A stretch of DNA of 64,000 bases, from positions 7,564,001 through 7,628,000 of the forward strand of contig JAJQJQ010000005.1 in NCBI GenBank assembly GCA_028622995.1, written 5' to 3'. Shown here piece after piece: positions 22,577 through 35,934 of the stretch (positions are counted from its first letter, which is position 1; each line of letters starts with the position of its first letter). Origin of the DNA: Panagrolaimus kolymaensis. Taxonomy: Eukaryota > Nematoda > Chromadorea > Rhabditida > Panagrolaimidae. Both the position numbers and the translations under genes were made by a program. The notes beneath the pieces were generated by a model. The model ran no database searches, was not told the origin of the DNA, and worked only from the letters and a program-made list of their open reading frames with translations.

Positions 22577-23850
22577 TTACAAAACACTAACTGTACTTGT
22601 GTTTCGTGGAGATGAATTTGTTTTGATCATGATCGTTGAAATAGCGGGTCGACGCAATAAGAAATCAAGATAATCATTTCTTATTCGTTTTCCAATTAAC
22701 ATCAACGCAATGGGTACTGTAAGATTAGAAACATTTTGAATCCACATAAAATTTTCAAATGCAATTTGATATAATTCTGGATTGCCACTATAATTTGCAA
22801 TGGACATCATTAATTGAAGAATGCACATAAGCAATTGAGCAACCAATGCAATCATTGCTTGAGCTAAAAAAATATTTTAATTGAAAAAAATTATAAGGAT
22901 AGTAAAAAAACAAAAAGCTACCCAAAAATCGAATTTCTTGATAAAATTTTGAAGTTTTTGCTGTATTATTTTTTAAAAGCATTCGATATTTTACTGCGCT
23001 CGCAAGTTGAAGAACAAAACTAAAAATAGAAGAAAATGCACAAAGGGCCGTTGAATAAGTTGAAATAAATGTCTGAAAAAAAATCATATGTTTTTTACAG
23101 AATTCAGCTATTTTCAAACAATTATTTTGTATTTGCAAGAAAACTCGATTGCAGAATTCTACCTAAACATATTTGCAGCACTTTTTTGATTTGAGTTTAT
23201 TAATGAGATGCTTATTTCTGTTGGAATACTTTTATGGTTTTTTGTTATCTGCTTGAATCGATTTTATTGTATAAACATCTTATTCATTTGTTGCTTTTTT
23301 TATTATAAAAATTACTAACTTTAACTTCTTTTGAAACATTGTAAGCAGGCCATAATCTTCCATTTATATCTCTAACAAAATTAGCTCCAAACCACAATCT
23401 TGGTGCAATAAATGGCAAAGTAATAAATGGAATCAACCAAATACAATATCTTCCAAAGCTTTCAATTTTGTAATACCCTTTACTCACGGATGTTAAAACT
23501 GTCCAAAATCGATTTATTGCTATTCCAATATGAATGTAACATTGAGTAAAAAGAGTATACGATGAAAGTTGAAATGAAATTGCTGCCCAAATTGTGTTAT
23601 CAATATATAAAAATTCCAGCCATGGCACCGCTGGTAAATTCAAAGCAAAAATTGTTCCAATTTCTGCTACAGTATCCACGATAGTCAACATTAAAAAGAG
23701 CGTAAAAAATGATGAATCATAAAATTTCTTTTTTTCATATTTTGCAAATGCAATAAAAATAATTACGCTTACTTGAAAAATAATAAATGGAGTTACGATC
23801 GACGTTAAAATTAATACTTTAACACTTTCTGAAACCATTTTTTGCAGCAC
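22577..23850 (-). CDS. Serpentine chemoreceptor, Srg-like
   Basis: Three exons (23320-23850, 22922-23162, 22577-22863) give 352 residues with seven hydrophobic segments. TM3 ends CYIHIGIAINRFWTVLTSV, again the Asn-Arg-Phe signature of the Srg superfamily. The last exon carries TM6-TM7 and the tail QNVSNLTVPIALMLIGKRIR, where small polar residues and a basic KxIR close the receptor. Phases agree (0 and 1); donors are GTTAGT and GTAGCT, the second weak. Two start codons are possible, at 23850 and 23838. The segment between TM4 and TM5 encoded by the start of exon 2 is Cys-rich and probably extracellular. It shares the family, but not close similarity, with the receptor at 19-20 kb. Confidence 0.82.
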
Positions 23851-24365
23851 GTGAATACGCTGTTTTACTTACACAGAATTGAAAAAATGGTAGCGGCTTA
23901 AATACCAAAGTTTAAACGTTATAAAAAAAGCTTTTCCGGTATAATTTTTCGAAAGTCACAAAGAATCCTTAATTAAAATATTTTTTAAAGATTTTAAAGG
24001 AACTACAAAAAATATTATTGTTACATTTTCTTCAAATGTTAAAACAATAGAAAATGCAACTAAAAATATAACCTTTTCCCTATTGTCTCATTAAATCTTT
24101 CGCTTGCTAAGTTTTTTTAATGTAAAAAAAGACGGAATATGAAATAAACCTTCGTCATTTTGGCGAAACCAAAGTAATACCGTAGAGATGGACAAATATT
24201 TTAAATTATTTTTCAAAATGACAAATCTTTGAAAATTAATAACAATTCAAGTTACAATCATGCAATTACAAGTTTATTCGTTTTCACTTTAAATACATTT
24301 TACAAGAATTATTTTTATGGTTTTACATATCGAGCTTTTGGAATTAACAAAGTAAGTTTCTTTCT
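23851..24365. other. Intergenic gap, about 500 bp
   Basis: AT-rich spacer holding the 5' flank of the Srg-like receptor and the 3' end of the phosphatase gene. Nothing else recognised. Confidence 0.45.
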
Positions 24366-25849
24366 TCATTGAGGAGCATTGGCACCAGCTTTGATAATAT
24401 TTTCATATTCCATTGCCCATTTTTGTGCTTCTTCTGCAGACATTATCTAAAAAAGTTATCAGTTATATTATGTTGTTACGATAAATTAAGATCAAGTATA
24501 AGAAAATTATATTACATTCTTTGAAGTTATGTATTGTAAGAGCGCACGATGGATGTAAAGATATTGATGACTTGTTTGACATGCTAAGAATCTTTTTGAA
24601 CGTAATTCTTTGACAATATTGTAGACACTTAATTCACATCCAGCAGCAAGAGTTCTCATACAAAATTCAAGAGCGACAATCGTTCCCGTCCTACCAACGC
24701 CAGCACTGCAATGAATGATGGCAGGGCTCATTGTTTGAGTTCGAAAAATGAGACGAAGTGCACCCGTTGTGCTTAAAGGAACACCTTTATCTGGCCTAAA
24801 AAATAAGAAGGATAATTTTCATTCATAAACAACAGAAATATTTTTTACCATCCATCCCAAAGAACATGATTTAATACGTGTCTTCTTTTACTTTTACCAT
24901 CAGAGCCAGGTCCTGTGATGATAATTTTGGTATATTGTAAATCAGGATTGTATTTATCAATTCGGTCATTAGTAATTTGAAGTCCAGCAATATTCATTGT
25001 ATCACCAGGATTTTCAGGCCAATATTGTTCACACTGGAAATAAGTATGTACATACGAATATTGAAATGATGAGATTAAAACTCTAAAAGCTTACCTTCTT
25101 CTTGCCACTTTCCATAACACAACAAAGCATCATGATAACATAAGCTTTTTCTTGCCAAACCATTCTCCAAAAATCGACTATCGTGGATGGTATGGGCGCC
25201 TGAGTACAGATGATTTGCTTTTTTAAATCAGGAACAACACCAGTAACCCAGTTAGCGTGAACCTAAATGATTTTACGATTAACAGAAAATATTTTAGAAA
25301 AAAAACCAACATAATCATGCATCGGTGGATTTGAAGGCCAATTTAAAACTACACGAGTATCTTCAACGCAGATGATGTCTAAAAGAAAAGAATATAAAAA
25401 GGATATAAAGCTATTAAAAACATACCTTTATAGCGGTTCTTATCGATATTTTTATCAAATGATGTATGCTTGAGTTGATCAATAGTAGGACATGTGACTT
25501 TGAGATCATTGAATTCTTGTAAAAGAGAGTCAACACCTTTGGCCATCACGATCGTTGCAAATCGACGCATAACAATTCGGCTTCGCTCTGTTGGATTATT
25601 ATCAATTGTTGGAATGATGGCTAAAAAAGGTATATGGTTATGTTGATGACGAAAATAAAAACACTTACGTGGCTCTATGAAAGGTTTCTTCTTGTTACTA
25701 TCTCCAGAGTTGGTTGTTATTTCTTTTGAGCATTTTTTAGGAGCAATAGCAGCTCCCCTTCGAACAGTAACAGCAGAGCTTTCACGTTTTTTCAATTCCA
25801 ATGCCGTTTCACGTTTTTTCAATTCAGAAGCTATCTCTCGTTTTTTCAT
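24366..25849 (-). CDS. Non-receptor protein tyrosine phosphatase
   Basis: Seven exons with agreeing phases (25669-25849, 25426-25620, 25311-25378, 25095-25262, 24849-25033, 24516-24795, 24366-24446) encode 385 residues, essentially one PTP domain. In order: KNRYKD with ICVEDTRVVLNWP (substrate-recognition region), HANWV, TQAPIPSTIVDFWRMVWQE, CEQYWP, the mobile acid loop WPD at residues 266-268, and the catalytic signature HCSAGVGRTG with Cys295 and Arg301. All catalytic residues are present, so it should be an active phosphotyrosine phosphatase. There is no signal peptide or TM segment. The first 30 residues contain three KKRE-type repeats, a basic helical tail. Nematodes have a large expanded family of such small cytosolic PTPs, many expressed in sperm; the expression pattern here is unknown. 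Confidence 0.93.
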
Positions 25850-28800
25850 CGTTGATTAATTAATTGATTGATTGATGATGAAAGAAGGAAGCGTTGATTT
25901 CTTGATAAAATTGCAAACCGAATAAAAAAGCAAAAAAGAGTTTTTGATATATTCATTAAAATCTATGCTAATTTTTTTAATGTTTCCCATAATTTTTAAA
26001 GCTTTTCTTATAGCATAGCATCTTCATAGATTTTGTTTTTACATAATTAACACGGAAGAAGAAGAAGTAAAATTCTTGGAATGAAATTATGTGAGTAATT
26101 AATGATGAAAGATAATTAATTTTGATTGAAGAATTGCAATTATAACTTTCTCGTATTTTTTATTTCAAAAGGATATTTATGGCTGCGAAATTGCTTCGGG
26201 TAAATTCTTTTTTTGCACCCTCGTGCAGCTAAAATTTTTGACTTTTGATAGCTGCTATATTATGTAATGAGAAGAAAGAGAAGCTCTATGACCTTGGATT
26301 AAAACACAAGTGTGGAGTTCGACAGGTTTAAAGTTTGGCAGACGAGTATTTATTTTTTCCCTAAAAATATACTAAGAAGTTGATTGCCAGGTTTTAAAAT
26401 TTAAACATCCCAAAACCAAACTCTTTTCAACTTTATTATTCTTGATAACACCTCTGACTGGCACATCTTTCAAAACTATTTTTGGCGCCCAAAGTAATTT
26501 TTTTACCAAATTCATTCCCCTTTCTTGCAACATTCTTTTTTACCTGCATCAGAAAATTCCGTGTCTGTCGCCTCAATACTTGAATAAAACCAAAAAAAAT
26601 TTTACAAATTTTTTATGCATCATTGAAAAGATTTTAATTCAACAAAAAATACCTCTGAATTTAAAATTTAAAACTATGGATGACTCTATTGGGAGTCATT
26701 GGAAGAAAGAAAAAACCTTCCAAACTTTGTCCTTTTCAAAGGAGTCATTGGCCCGTCAAATATACATATATTCATGTATACTCGCTTGCTTTTTTCTTTT
26801 ACTCTTACATTTACTTTTAAGTTTTATTTTTTTCTCTCTTAAAAAAAAGGTTAAAAATTCATCGGTTGTTGAAACTTTTTTCTTCCCCGCTTTTTTTACT
26901 AACAACTTTTTTCTGAACAAATAACTTCTCTTTTTTTTGCCAAAAGAAAGAATAAAAAATGAATTTAAAAAAAAAGGAAGGAAGAAACATATAACAAAAA
27001 AGAGAACCCTTTTTTGTATGTGTTTAATAAAAATGCGTTAATTTTATTTTAAAAATTTCTTTTTGATTCTTGTCTTCTTGGTTGGCTGATGCCCGACCTT
27101 TTGTGCCGACAATGTTTTCTTTGATTTTTTGCATTCTTCTTTCTTAGGATTGCTTTGCTTTACGGAAGTTTAAAAAAAGCTTTGATCTTTAATTAGTTTG
27201 TAATTTTTCTTCGAATAATTCTTAAAGGATGAGAGCATTATTAATAATAAATGCTTCTGTTAAAGTTTTTTTTTAATCTTTGTTTAGTTATATAAAAACT
27301 ATGAGGCTTGATATAATTTTCTTGAAATTATTTTTTATGATACTTATACTTCCCAAACATAATTATTTATTAGCTTTTTTATTTTTTTTAACCGTAAAAA
27401 TTTATGAATTTTTGGAGCCTGTATAATTTTTCACCGGTAACTTAATCTTTTTTTCAGTTTTCTTTATTATTTACAAAATCTTATTAGATTGGCAAGTTTC
27501 AACAATTTTCGCCATCCAATTTGTGAAGGAAGGAGGATACGCTTACAATTCTTCAAACTTTTTAAAAATTCAACCACGTTTTTTTTCTTCATCGAAGCAA
27601 GCAAATGAGTGACGACTATAAAATTTCACACTTCTTTAAAATTAAAAATAATTCTTCCTTTTTTGCTTCGCAAACAATCTTTTTTTTTTTTGATATCATT
27701 CGAAGCTACTTCATTGGATTTGAATCCCGTTATTTATTTTTGTATATTAATTATTTCTTGAGTTTTTCCATTCTTTTTTAAGTTTAAATCACATCATTTG
27801 CTCATTTATTAAAAACCAAACAAGCTGCTATATTATTTTTTAGTGTGTGAAAATCCCTCAGGGTATTGAATTGAGTAAATAACTTCAATGCCATTTTGTA
27901 CTTTCCAACATTTTTTTAAGCTCATGATGATTTTCGAACATTTGAAGTTTTTATTCTTTCTATAAAAAACTATGTATGTTTATGCATGAACAAATGAACA
28001 AAAAAATCTCTTACGGTTATTTCAAATAGTTTTCAAAGTAAGAAATAAAGCTTTATTTAAAATAAAATATTTCTTATATTTTGAATTTACTGTTTTAATA
28101 ATTTTTGTAAGAATGAAGTGTATCTTTCAGCACCAAATTTTTTGTTTGAAGTTTAATATTGTTAGATTTTTTACTTCCAGAAATAAGCAGATAATGATGC
28201 AATGTTTCCTTTTTTTAATCATTAAAATTCTATGATTTCTTGTATTTAATTCCATTTCCAACAAATTTTTTTAATTTTTTAAGTAATCAAACAAACTAAC
28301 GCGATTAACCAAAAACCATGAGGTTTAAAAAATATCTAGCGAATTTAAAAAACCAATTTGTTACATTATTTAAAAATGGTTTTCAATAAAAATATGTATT
28401 ATTACTAAAGGAAAAAAAGAAAAACATTTGAGTTTATTCGCTTTTTTTTGATTACTTTCTCATGATTAGTAATTTTTTTTAATTACACGAATATTTTTTA
28501 AATTGGTTTCTTGCTCGATTTTATACCCATTCCTTTACTCAAAGTAAAACATAATTGCATTCTTTTTCTTATGGTTTTAAAAGCGAATGATTTTTTTAAA
28601 TGGACGCAGCAACATCGAGAAAAAGTAAGCTAGTTTTTTAGCATCTGAAAAACTCCATTTTTTGTTTATATGTGTTTTTGCTTAATTAAGCTGCGTTGCT
28701 TGGAGAAAAGAAAATCCTTTAAAAAAGACAAAGTAGCATCCTATAGTTTTTAGCCGATGGTCGATTGGCATCAAATTCCACTGAAACACCGATGAGTTTG

Positions 28801-31130
28801 TTTTTTTTTTCTTGCAAAAAAGAAATTTGTTATTTAGCAAGAAAAAAATATTATTTTAATTACGAGAGTTTTGTTTGAGTGCTATGACGTGATTTTTGTT
28901 TGTACGGAAGGGTTCGTAAATTTTGTTTAAGCTTATTTATAATTTGGTCTCGGGAGGTCATTTGCCGAGGTTCTTAAATATAAAAATATTTTCTTTTTGA
29001 AAAGTTTTTACGTGTCAATATCACCATATATTTTGATATTTATTTTAACCATATCTCTTGTTAATTCCCCAGACCTTTCAGATTTTAATAAACTCGAGAG
29101 AGTCATTTCAAAGTTTAAAAAAGCATATATAATTTTAAATAGTGATAAAAAAAATTTAGAGAATCCATTTTCAGAAAAACTTTAAAAATGTTTGAACTTT
29201 CAAATAACATCAATATATATTTAGCAGGTTGTTGTTATTAGCTGGATTATAAATAATTAAGTGGGTGAGAAAGAAAAAAAAACATAAAACGCGTGTGTAA
29301 AATTCATTGAATGAAATGAATTTTTTCTAATGATGACACACACTGAAGTTGTTACGTTTAGTAATTGAAAAAAAATTAAAATTTCAACAAATTAAAAAAA
29401 TTTCGTCACCATTGATTTAAATTCAAAAAACCTTTTATCAGCCATTTTTTAGCTCATAAAATATTCGTGTTCGCTTCCTTTTTTGCTTTGGTTATTGCCA
29501 CCACTGCTTTTAGTAGTCACTTTTTTTGGATGCCTTTGCGTTATATTTTCTTTTTGCCTTCCGTGGAAAAAAAGTGTAACATCATTTCTAAAGAAGAAAA
29601 AAATGAAAGAAATTTTAAAAGTCGGAAGATGCTCAATTAGCGAACCCAACTAATTTGTTTTGTTTTGAGAGAAAAAATAACGTTAGAAAAATGAAAGTCT
29701 CGGAAATATAAAGAAGTCTGGCTTTTTCTTTTATTTTTCTTCGAATTCTCATAAATGAGAGGATTTATCAAAGTATCGTAAAAAAATTGTGACGAAGCGA
29801 GATTTAATTACCATTTTTTTGATACCGTATATAAAAAAAAGCTTGTCATCATCATCAAAAAAATTATTTAAAAAAAGCTTCGATATTTGTTTAAAAAAAA
29901 TATGAGCTTTAATTAGGATTCTCTTAAGGGAAATTTCACAAACAAACTTTTGGTCGGACAACCTTTACCTTTTTTATGAGGGTGTTAAAAATATATTTAT
30001 TCCCAGGAGTTATTAAAGGTAGAGGAGTTAACTAATTTCAAGAACTTTCTTCTGTTTTTTATCCTGTAAAATCTAAAGTTTTAAGTAACAAATTTTCTTT
30101 ATAATATTTTAAATTTTACTGACAAAAAAAATGAAAACTTTAAAAATTAATATAAATGTTACTGCGTTTGTCGGTTTGAATCAAAATTTGACTCTCCTTT
30201 ATTTCGATGGCTTCTTCTTCACTGGTTTCTCCAATACTCTTGCATAGCTATTCCTCGCATTGACTCACTCTTTTCTTTTGTTAATTTTTCTTATTCGAAA
30301 ATAAAGATTTTGGTGTTATTTGTTTTTTTTTAATGGAGCCCGAAGGAATGCCAAAAATAATTAGTTTCAAATATTTTCTTATTTGTTAGAAAAATAACCT
30401 CTGTTTTTTTTTGCTTTGATAAATGCATATTTATTTACCTTAGACATACATAGATTCTTTCAAGCCTTTTTTAAAATTCATTGACGTGGATATTTTATTT
30501 TTCATTAAACAAAAATTCCAGCGTCATTCGGCTGCGGCAGTTTAGCACTTTTTTTAAAGACAAAGTTTTTTCTTGCAATTTTTAACATTATTAGTTTTTT
30601 GATGTGATTGTATTTCGTGTAAAAGAAATGGGTCATAAGACCCATAAAGTTCTATGAGAAAATTTGCCATTGAATTACTTTTTACTTTTTGCAAGGTTAC
30701 CAGCGGTAAAAAATAAACTCAATGTGAAAGTGGAATTTATTTCTTTGTTTCTTACCTTGGGAAATTTTGGTGTTTTTTCAATTTTTTTTCAAATCTCAAT
30801 TAAAAAATGGTAAATTTAGAATTAAAAAACTTTTTAAAGTTTTATTTTTTACTTCGAGAACGCCTTTAATAAACTTTTTAAACTTTTTTTCTTTAATAAA
30901 GCTAAAAAAACTTCTGCAATTTATTTATTTTTAAATTGTTTCGCATTATTTTCATATGGGTTCCATATGCCACTTTTTTTTTTCACTTCGCGTAGTTAAC
31001 ACTTTATTTTTCATCGAACCAACAACAATCACATTTTTTAAAACAATAATTTTTTTTTAGACTACCCACACATACACAAAAGAAAGTGTGTTTATGTAAA
31101 AAAGGAGTCAAAAAAGGCGAGAAAATAAAA
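25850..31130. other. Gene-poor AT-rich stretch, about 5.3 kb
   Basis: No exon chain or RNA gene is visible. Poly-T and poly-A runs are frequent and generate spurious frames (for example 26442-26924). The start holds the 5' flank of the phosphatase, the end (from about 30950) the 5' flank of the peptide GPCR. I see no direct or inverted repeat of note. Confidence 0.45.
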
Positions 31131-33189
31131 ATGCATGCCGATACTTTGTTAATTTCTTCAACCCCATCACTTCCATCAATGTCGGAATTATCTTCAGAAT
31201 TTGAAATAATTGACGATGAATATTTTTCTTGTGAAGTTGTATATAGTCCCGATCATCGATGGTATTTTATTGCTGTAGCTGGAACCCTTTTATCCATCGT
31301 TTCATTCATTTGCAATTTTTTAATTGCCATTGTTTTACTTCGAAAAAAATATTCACACTTTTATTTTTTGGGTTTACTCGCAGCTTCTGATACTTTTTTA
31401 TCCCTTTGTTATGCGCCTGTAATTGCAATGGATGTTATTAAAAATAGATTGCAGGTAAGTAGTTTTACGCCCAGTTGTGTGTATCTCCCTATAATTTTTT
31501 TATTGTTGATTTTTTACACTTTTCTGTTTTAAACTTAAATTTTTATTTAAAATTTTTTTCCGTCTATTAAAAAATATTTCACACAATTCCTAAAAGCGAA
31601 AGAAAAGGAAAATATTGATTGTAGTTAAAAGATCTTTGTTCTACGTGTATGAATTTTTAAAGCACGAAAAAAACCCATTAGCATTTAATGTCTCTAAAGT
31701 TTCTTTAAATTATTAATGAGATTAAATAAATGTTTCCAAAGCGAAGGATATTAGCAATTTTATTCTTCACATTCATTTGAATGTGACTTTTTTATGAGAA
31801 GGGAAAAGAGGTTTTAAAAAGCATCAATAGCAGGTCATAAAATTTAGTTTGAAAAAACACTAAATAAATAAATAATTGATTAAAATCCTTCGTTTTAGAT
31901 TTTATGGTTAACACGATTATATTGGCATTATATATTTCCATTATTAAGTTTATGCCATGTTTCCATGACATTTTCATGTTTAATGATTGTACTTGGAACA
32001 ATTGAAAGATATTTAATTACAGTAAAATCAACATATTTAAATTGTTGGCGTCAAAATCGTGGATGTTTGGCAATAGGAATGATGGGAATTGCATTAATTC
32101 TTCGAGGAACTGAAATTTTTGAATATACTTTTGCACAAAATGGAAATTGCACTGGGTTAACTGAATTTGAGCCAGTTTTAACTAAATTAGTTGATGATTA
32201 CGCGTATGGAACAATATTTCGATTTTATTTAAGAAATATTTTCACTGTTTTTATTCCATTCTTTTTATTAGCATATTTAAATATATGCATTGTAAATACT
32301 TTAAGGAAGCAGCATCGTTCAGCTGCAATGTTTAGATTTGGGTCATCTGAACATAAGGTAAACATAAACTTTATTGAATCAAAATTTTAAAGCCAGATAT
32401 GTGAAAAATTGTTATACTCTCTTGAAAACGAAAATAATTAAGAGTAAACCAAAGCATCGTATTGCTTAGGTTCTCGATTTTTTTAGTGCCTTCATAAACT
32501 TTTTTTCTTGCTTTCAGCTCAAAATTCGTTCAGCCACCCGCCTTCTTGTGTTGATTGTATTTTCATATTTGATTGCAAATTTTTTAAACGTCCTCATTAC
32601 GTCCTGGGAATATATCGATTTTAAAAGCACCCAAACTGAAGTAGCTTTTGAGGTACATTGTCCTTTTAAAAAGCATAAAAGTTTTAATTTATTTTTATGT
32701 TTTTAAAGATTTATGAAGTTTTGACTGATGTCATAAGCGTCCTTTATGTTTTCACCTGCGCAATTCGATTATTCATTTATTTATTATGTAATCAAGAAAT
32801 TCGTAATGCATTTTATGAATCTCTTTGCGCTATTTCATGCCTTCGTCCACCACTTAATGACCCACAAAACGAATATAAACCACAAGTGGATAAAGTTGCA
32901 ATTTCTATGTATGTCTTTGAAATTTATTTATAGGAGTTCGAAGTTTACGGTAAAACTATTCTTTAGACAACGCTCTCAACTTGGAACTGAATTTGATCGA
33001 CTTGCAATTGCTATAGTTTCACCAAGAATTTCAAGTGCATCTGCAACCAATAATCACGTAAATGAGCTTCTATTAAAAGAATCATCATACAAAAGTAATG
33101 GAAATAATTATCATTCAATAAATAATTCAATTATAATTGAAAATCCCCTTGCTGCTATTGATGATGAAAGTGTACCTTATGATGAATAA
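31131..33189 (+). CDS. FMRFamide-receptor-like (FRPR-type) neuropeptide GPCR
   Basis: Five exons (31131-31454, 31899-32357, 32518-32652, 32709-32908, 32934-33189) encode 457 residues. TM1 is preceded by an acidic extracellular tail of about 45 residues. TM2 reads FLGLLAASDTFLSLCYAPVI, TM3 ends GTIERYLITV (ERY in place of DRY), TM6 begins ATRLLVLIVFSYLIANFLNV and TM7 contains AIRLFIYLLCNQEIRNAFYE, which fit FMRFamide-like peptide receptors. The C-terminal tail is Ser/Asn-rich. Other phases are 0; the last junction is phase 2 and would need an intron of only 25 nt (32909-32933), with perfect GTATGT and TTTATAG ends. If that is not spliced the protein stops nine residues after TM7 helix 8. The peptide ligand cannot be told. 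Confidence 0.82.
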
Positions 33190-33398
33190 TTATTAATCTT
33201 TAAAAAAATATATACAATAAAACATATCTCTCTTTTTTATAAACAATTAATCTAACACAATGAGTAAAAGTTATAATTTAAACAAGACAAAGCTCCCATA
33301 TAAATTTATTTGACCCTTACATTTAAAACAACGTAAACAACAATCTTTTGATAATTAAGATCTTGATTACTTTTTATGCAAACAATATTACTTTTGTT

Positions 33399-35100
33399 TT
33401 AAGCCCATTCTTGTTTTAAAGTTTTAAAATATGAATCTGATGTAACATTAGCTGGAAGACTTTTCCCAAATGGGTTTGTTACAGTTGTAGCGGTGTGTAT
33501 TCGACTTTGATTAACATTATCACAAGGTCTGTTTGAAATTAAACACCAAATTAAAATAATTAAAAATGATAAATTATAAGCCTGAAAAGTTCTCGTCCGA
33601 TTCAATTAAGCTTTATTGCTGATGAACTTACAAGATGAAATAAACCAAATGGCGCGACATAATTATAAAAAATTGTTAACAAAATTGTTAAAGCTGATCC
33701 AATTGGAGCAATGGTTGTGAATATGAGAGTTGGAGCAAAAATAAAACTAAGTACTTTGATGTTTTCAAAAATCTGAAAAAAAAAGTCTTTTTTGAACCAA
33801 AGATAATAGGTATAAGGTGCAACAAAAATAACATTTTTTAGTCATGAGATGGCCAAATTGGTTGGAAGCTTACTCACTTGATGCCTTTGCTCTAGTGGTA
33901 TTTGATAAGCAGATAATTTATACATTTTCTTATTCGTCATATGCAATACCGAACACATAACTAATGAAATTAAATGAAAACCAAATACAAAAAGGTGAGA
34001 TGGAAAATAAAGAAAAATCCAATTTGGAATTGAGAATGCTAAAAATTTATCTTAAAAAATACCCGCAAAAATTATGTGACTCACATAACACAAGATAAAT
34101 TAAATATAAGGTTGATGAAGCGTAAGAATATAAAGTCAAAATATAAAACAATGATAATTTTGATGAAGAATTATAAGTTTGAAAATATACTGTAGCGATA
34201 ATTCTTTCAACACCAATTGTAAAAAATGAATTACGAACTTGTTGTGAAGCAAATGCAACAATAAATTTTAATTTTTCAAAAGAAAAATGTGATTCGGTGT
34301 GGAAAATTAAATAATAAACGCAACAATAAATTGATCCAACATTTATTACTGCCGCAAATGGAAAACAACAAAATCTTAAATACAACCTACAAAAAAAATT
34401 GTGTTAATGGAAAAATTTAGCTTTTTTGCAAAAAAAGCTTGAAACTTTTACAACTACGAACTAATTATTTTAAGTGCAAATTTTTTATGGTCTATTAATC
34501 GAAGCAATACAGTAAGTTTTAATAAATGTAATTCTCTGATCATTGCTGCTAGAGTTTATTGTAGGTTTTTTAATTTTGAAAAAGTCGAAACATAAGCTTT
34601 ATAACTGTAAAAACTTTGCAAAGAATTTTAATCCATTAAATCATTGTTTTAGGAAATTATAATGGTAAGGCAAACCCTTTTTGATCCCAATAAACTTTGT
34701 TTATTGTAACAAGCTTGACACTTTTAATCTTTTCTTTGAAAAAAAGGCTAATAAAGCTAAATTTAATAACTTTAAAAAATATGTTAACTTAAAAATAGGT
34801 GATTATTATAAGAAATTGAGTTTTGTTGTTTATTTTATGCTTTTTTTAAATCATAAATTCTTCAAGTTGTAATCAATGATTAAAAATGATACTGTAGGCA
34901 GCATTGCTCAAAAAAAACTTAGCAATTTTCTGCTTCAAATCTACTTATTTATGAACATGATTAAACGTAAAAACAAACCTTAAACCTTTTGGTAGAATAT
35001 GCAATCCAGTTCGATGCCACTTTAAAACAAAAACAAATGTCACCGTTGTTGAAAGAGATATAATCAAATTAACAATATAAATAAGCGTTGCAGCATCCAT
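33399..35100 (-). CDS. Serpentine chemoreceptor, Sre-like
   Basis: Five exons (34979-35100, 34085-34386, 33878-34038, 33632-33772, 33399-33581) encode 302 residues with seven hydrophobic segments. The sequence QVRNSFFTIGVERIIATVYF at the end of TM3 and the C-terminal YFKTLKQEW motif resemble the Sre/Sra-superfamily receptors. Start ATG at 35100 is followed directly by TM1 (LIYIVNLIISLSTTVTFVFV). All phases agree (2, 1, 0, 0); for the end of exon 2 I chose donor GTGAGT at 34084 because the more distal GTATTT would break the frame. The first intron (592 bp) is long. Likely a chemosensory GPCR; exact family is less certain than the GPCR call. Confidence 0.8.
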
Positions 35101-35934
35101 TTAAAAAATTATTTTAAAGAAAAATAATTCATCGTTTCTTAAAGCCTAAAGAAAATTAAAGTAAAAAATTAAAACAAATCTAAAATTTAAAATACATGAG
35201 AATTGTAAAAAATGAATAGAAAAGTGTTGTTATAAAAATGTCAAAATTTTATGATGTTTTTTCACGCTTGATCGAGTATGATTAGTACGAAATTATTTTT
35301 TACTTTATAGCTGTTGAGTTAATTAATTTAAATTAAATAAAATCCTTCCACAAATAAAGGCAGAATTATTTTATTCAAAAATTTATAAAAGCAACAAACA
35401 AACAATTGCTTGTTATAACCTTAGGACACAAAACTTATAATAAGAGAAAAAATATCTACTTTGTAAATTCGTTACTAAAATTACTTTTTTATAACTTTGT
35501 TAACCACGTGTAATTTTTATTTATAAACAAATAATAACAGAAGAGATTTTGTCGTAACTCTATTCATCGCTATAAAGAGTTTTTGATTTAGAAAAAAACC
35601 GTGTGAAGTATGTAAGATTTCCGTAAATAAAAGTTTCATCCATTTTCTTGCATGCATCATTGATTAATTTTTCAATTAAACCATGAAGAAAGAAGGAGTT
35701 TAAAAATGACTCCAATAAGCTTGCAAATTATTGAACGTAGGATTTGTTATTTAACGAAATTTTATTTTATTTTATTACCATGTTTTTTATTTTGTGTTAG
35801 TTGCCTTTTGATAATTGAGTTTTTTACGTTGTCCATGCAATAAATGGAAATTTAGTCTTTATCTTTAGCTTAACAAAAAAATTTTAAAGGGCTTATTTAT
35901 GCTTTGTGACAAGATAATAAAGTTTATAATTTTT
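35101..35934. other. Intergenic gap, about 830 bp
   Basis: AT-rich spacer between two minus-strand chemoreceptor genes, presumably containing the promoter of the Sre-like gene. No exon or repeat recognised. Confidence 0.45.

Noticed and set aside
26442..26924. Plus-strand frame of 160 codons with a hydrophobic stretch
   Set aside because: Arises from poly-T and poly-A tracts; no start context, splice sites or family motif.
28997..29185. Short frame with a signal-peptide-like start
   Set aside because: It depends on a non-ATG start, and the rest is Lys/Asn/Leu-rich with no conserved feature.
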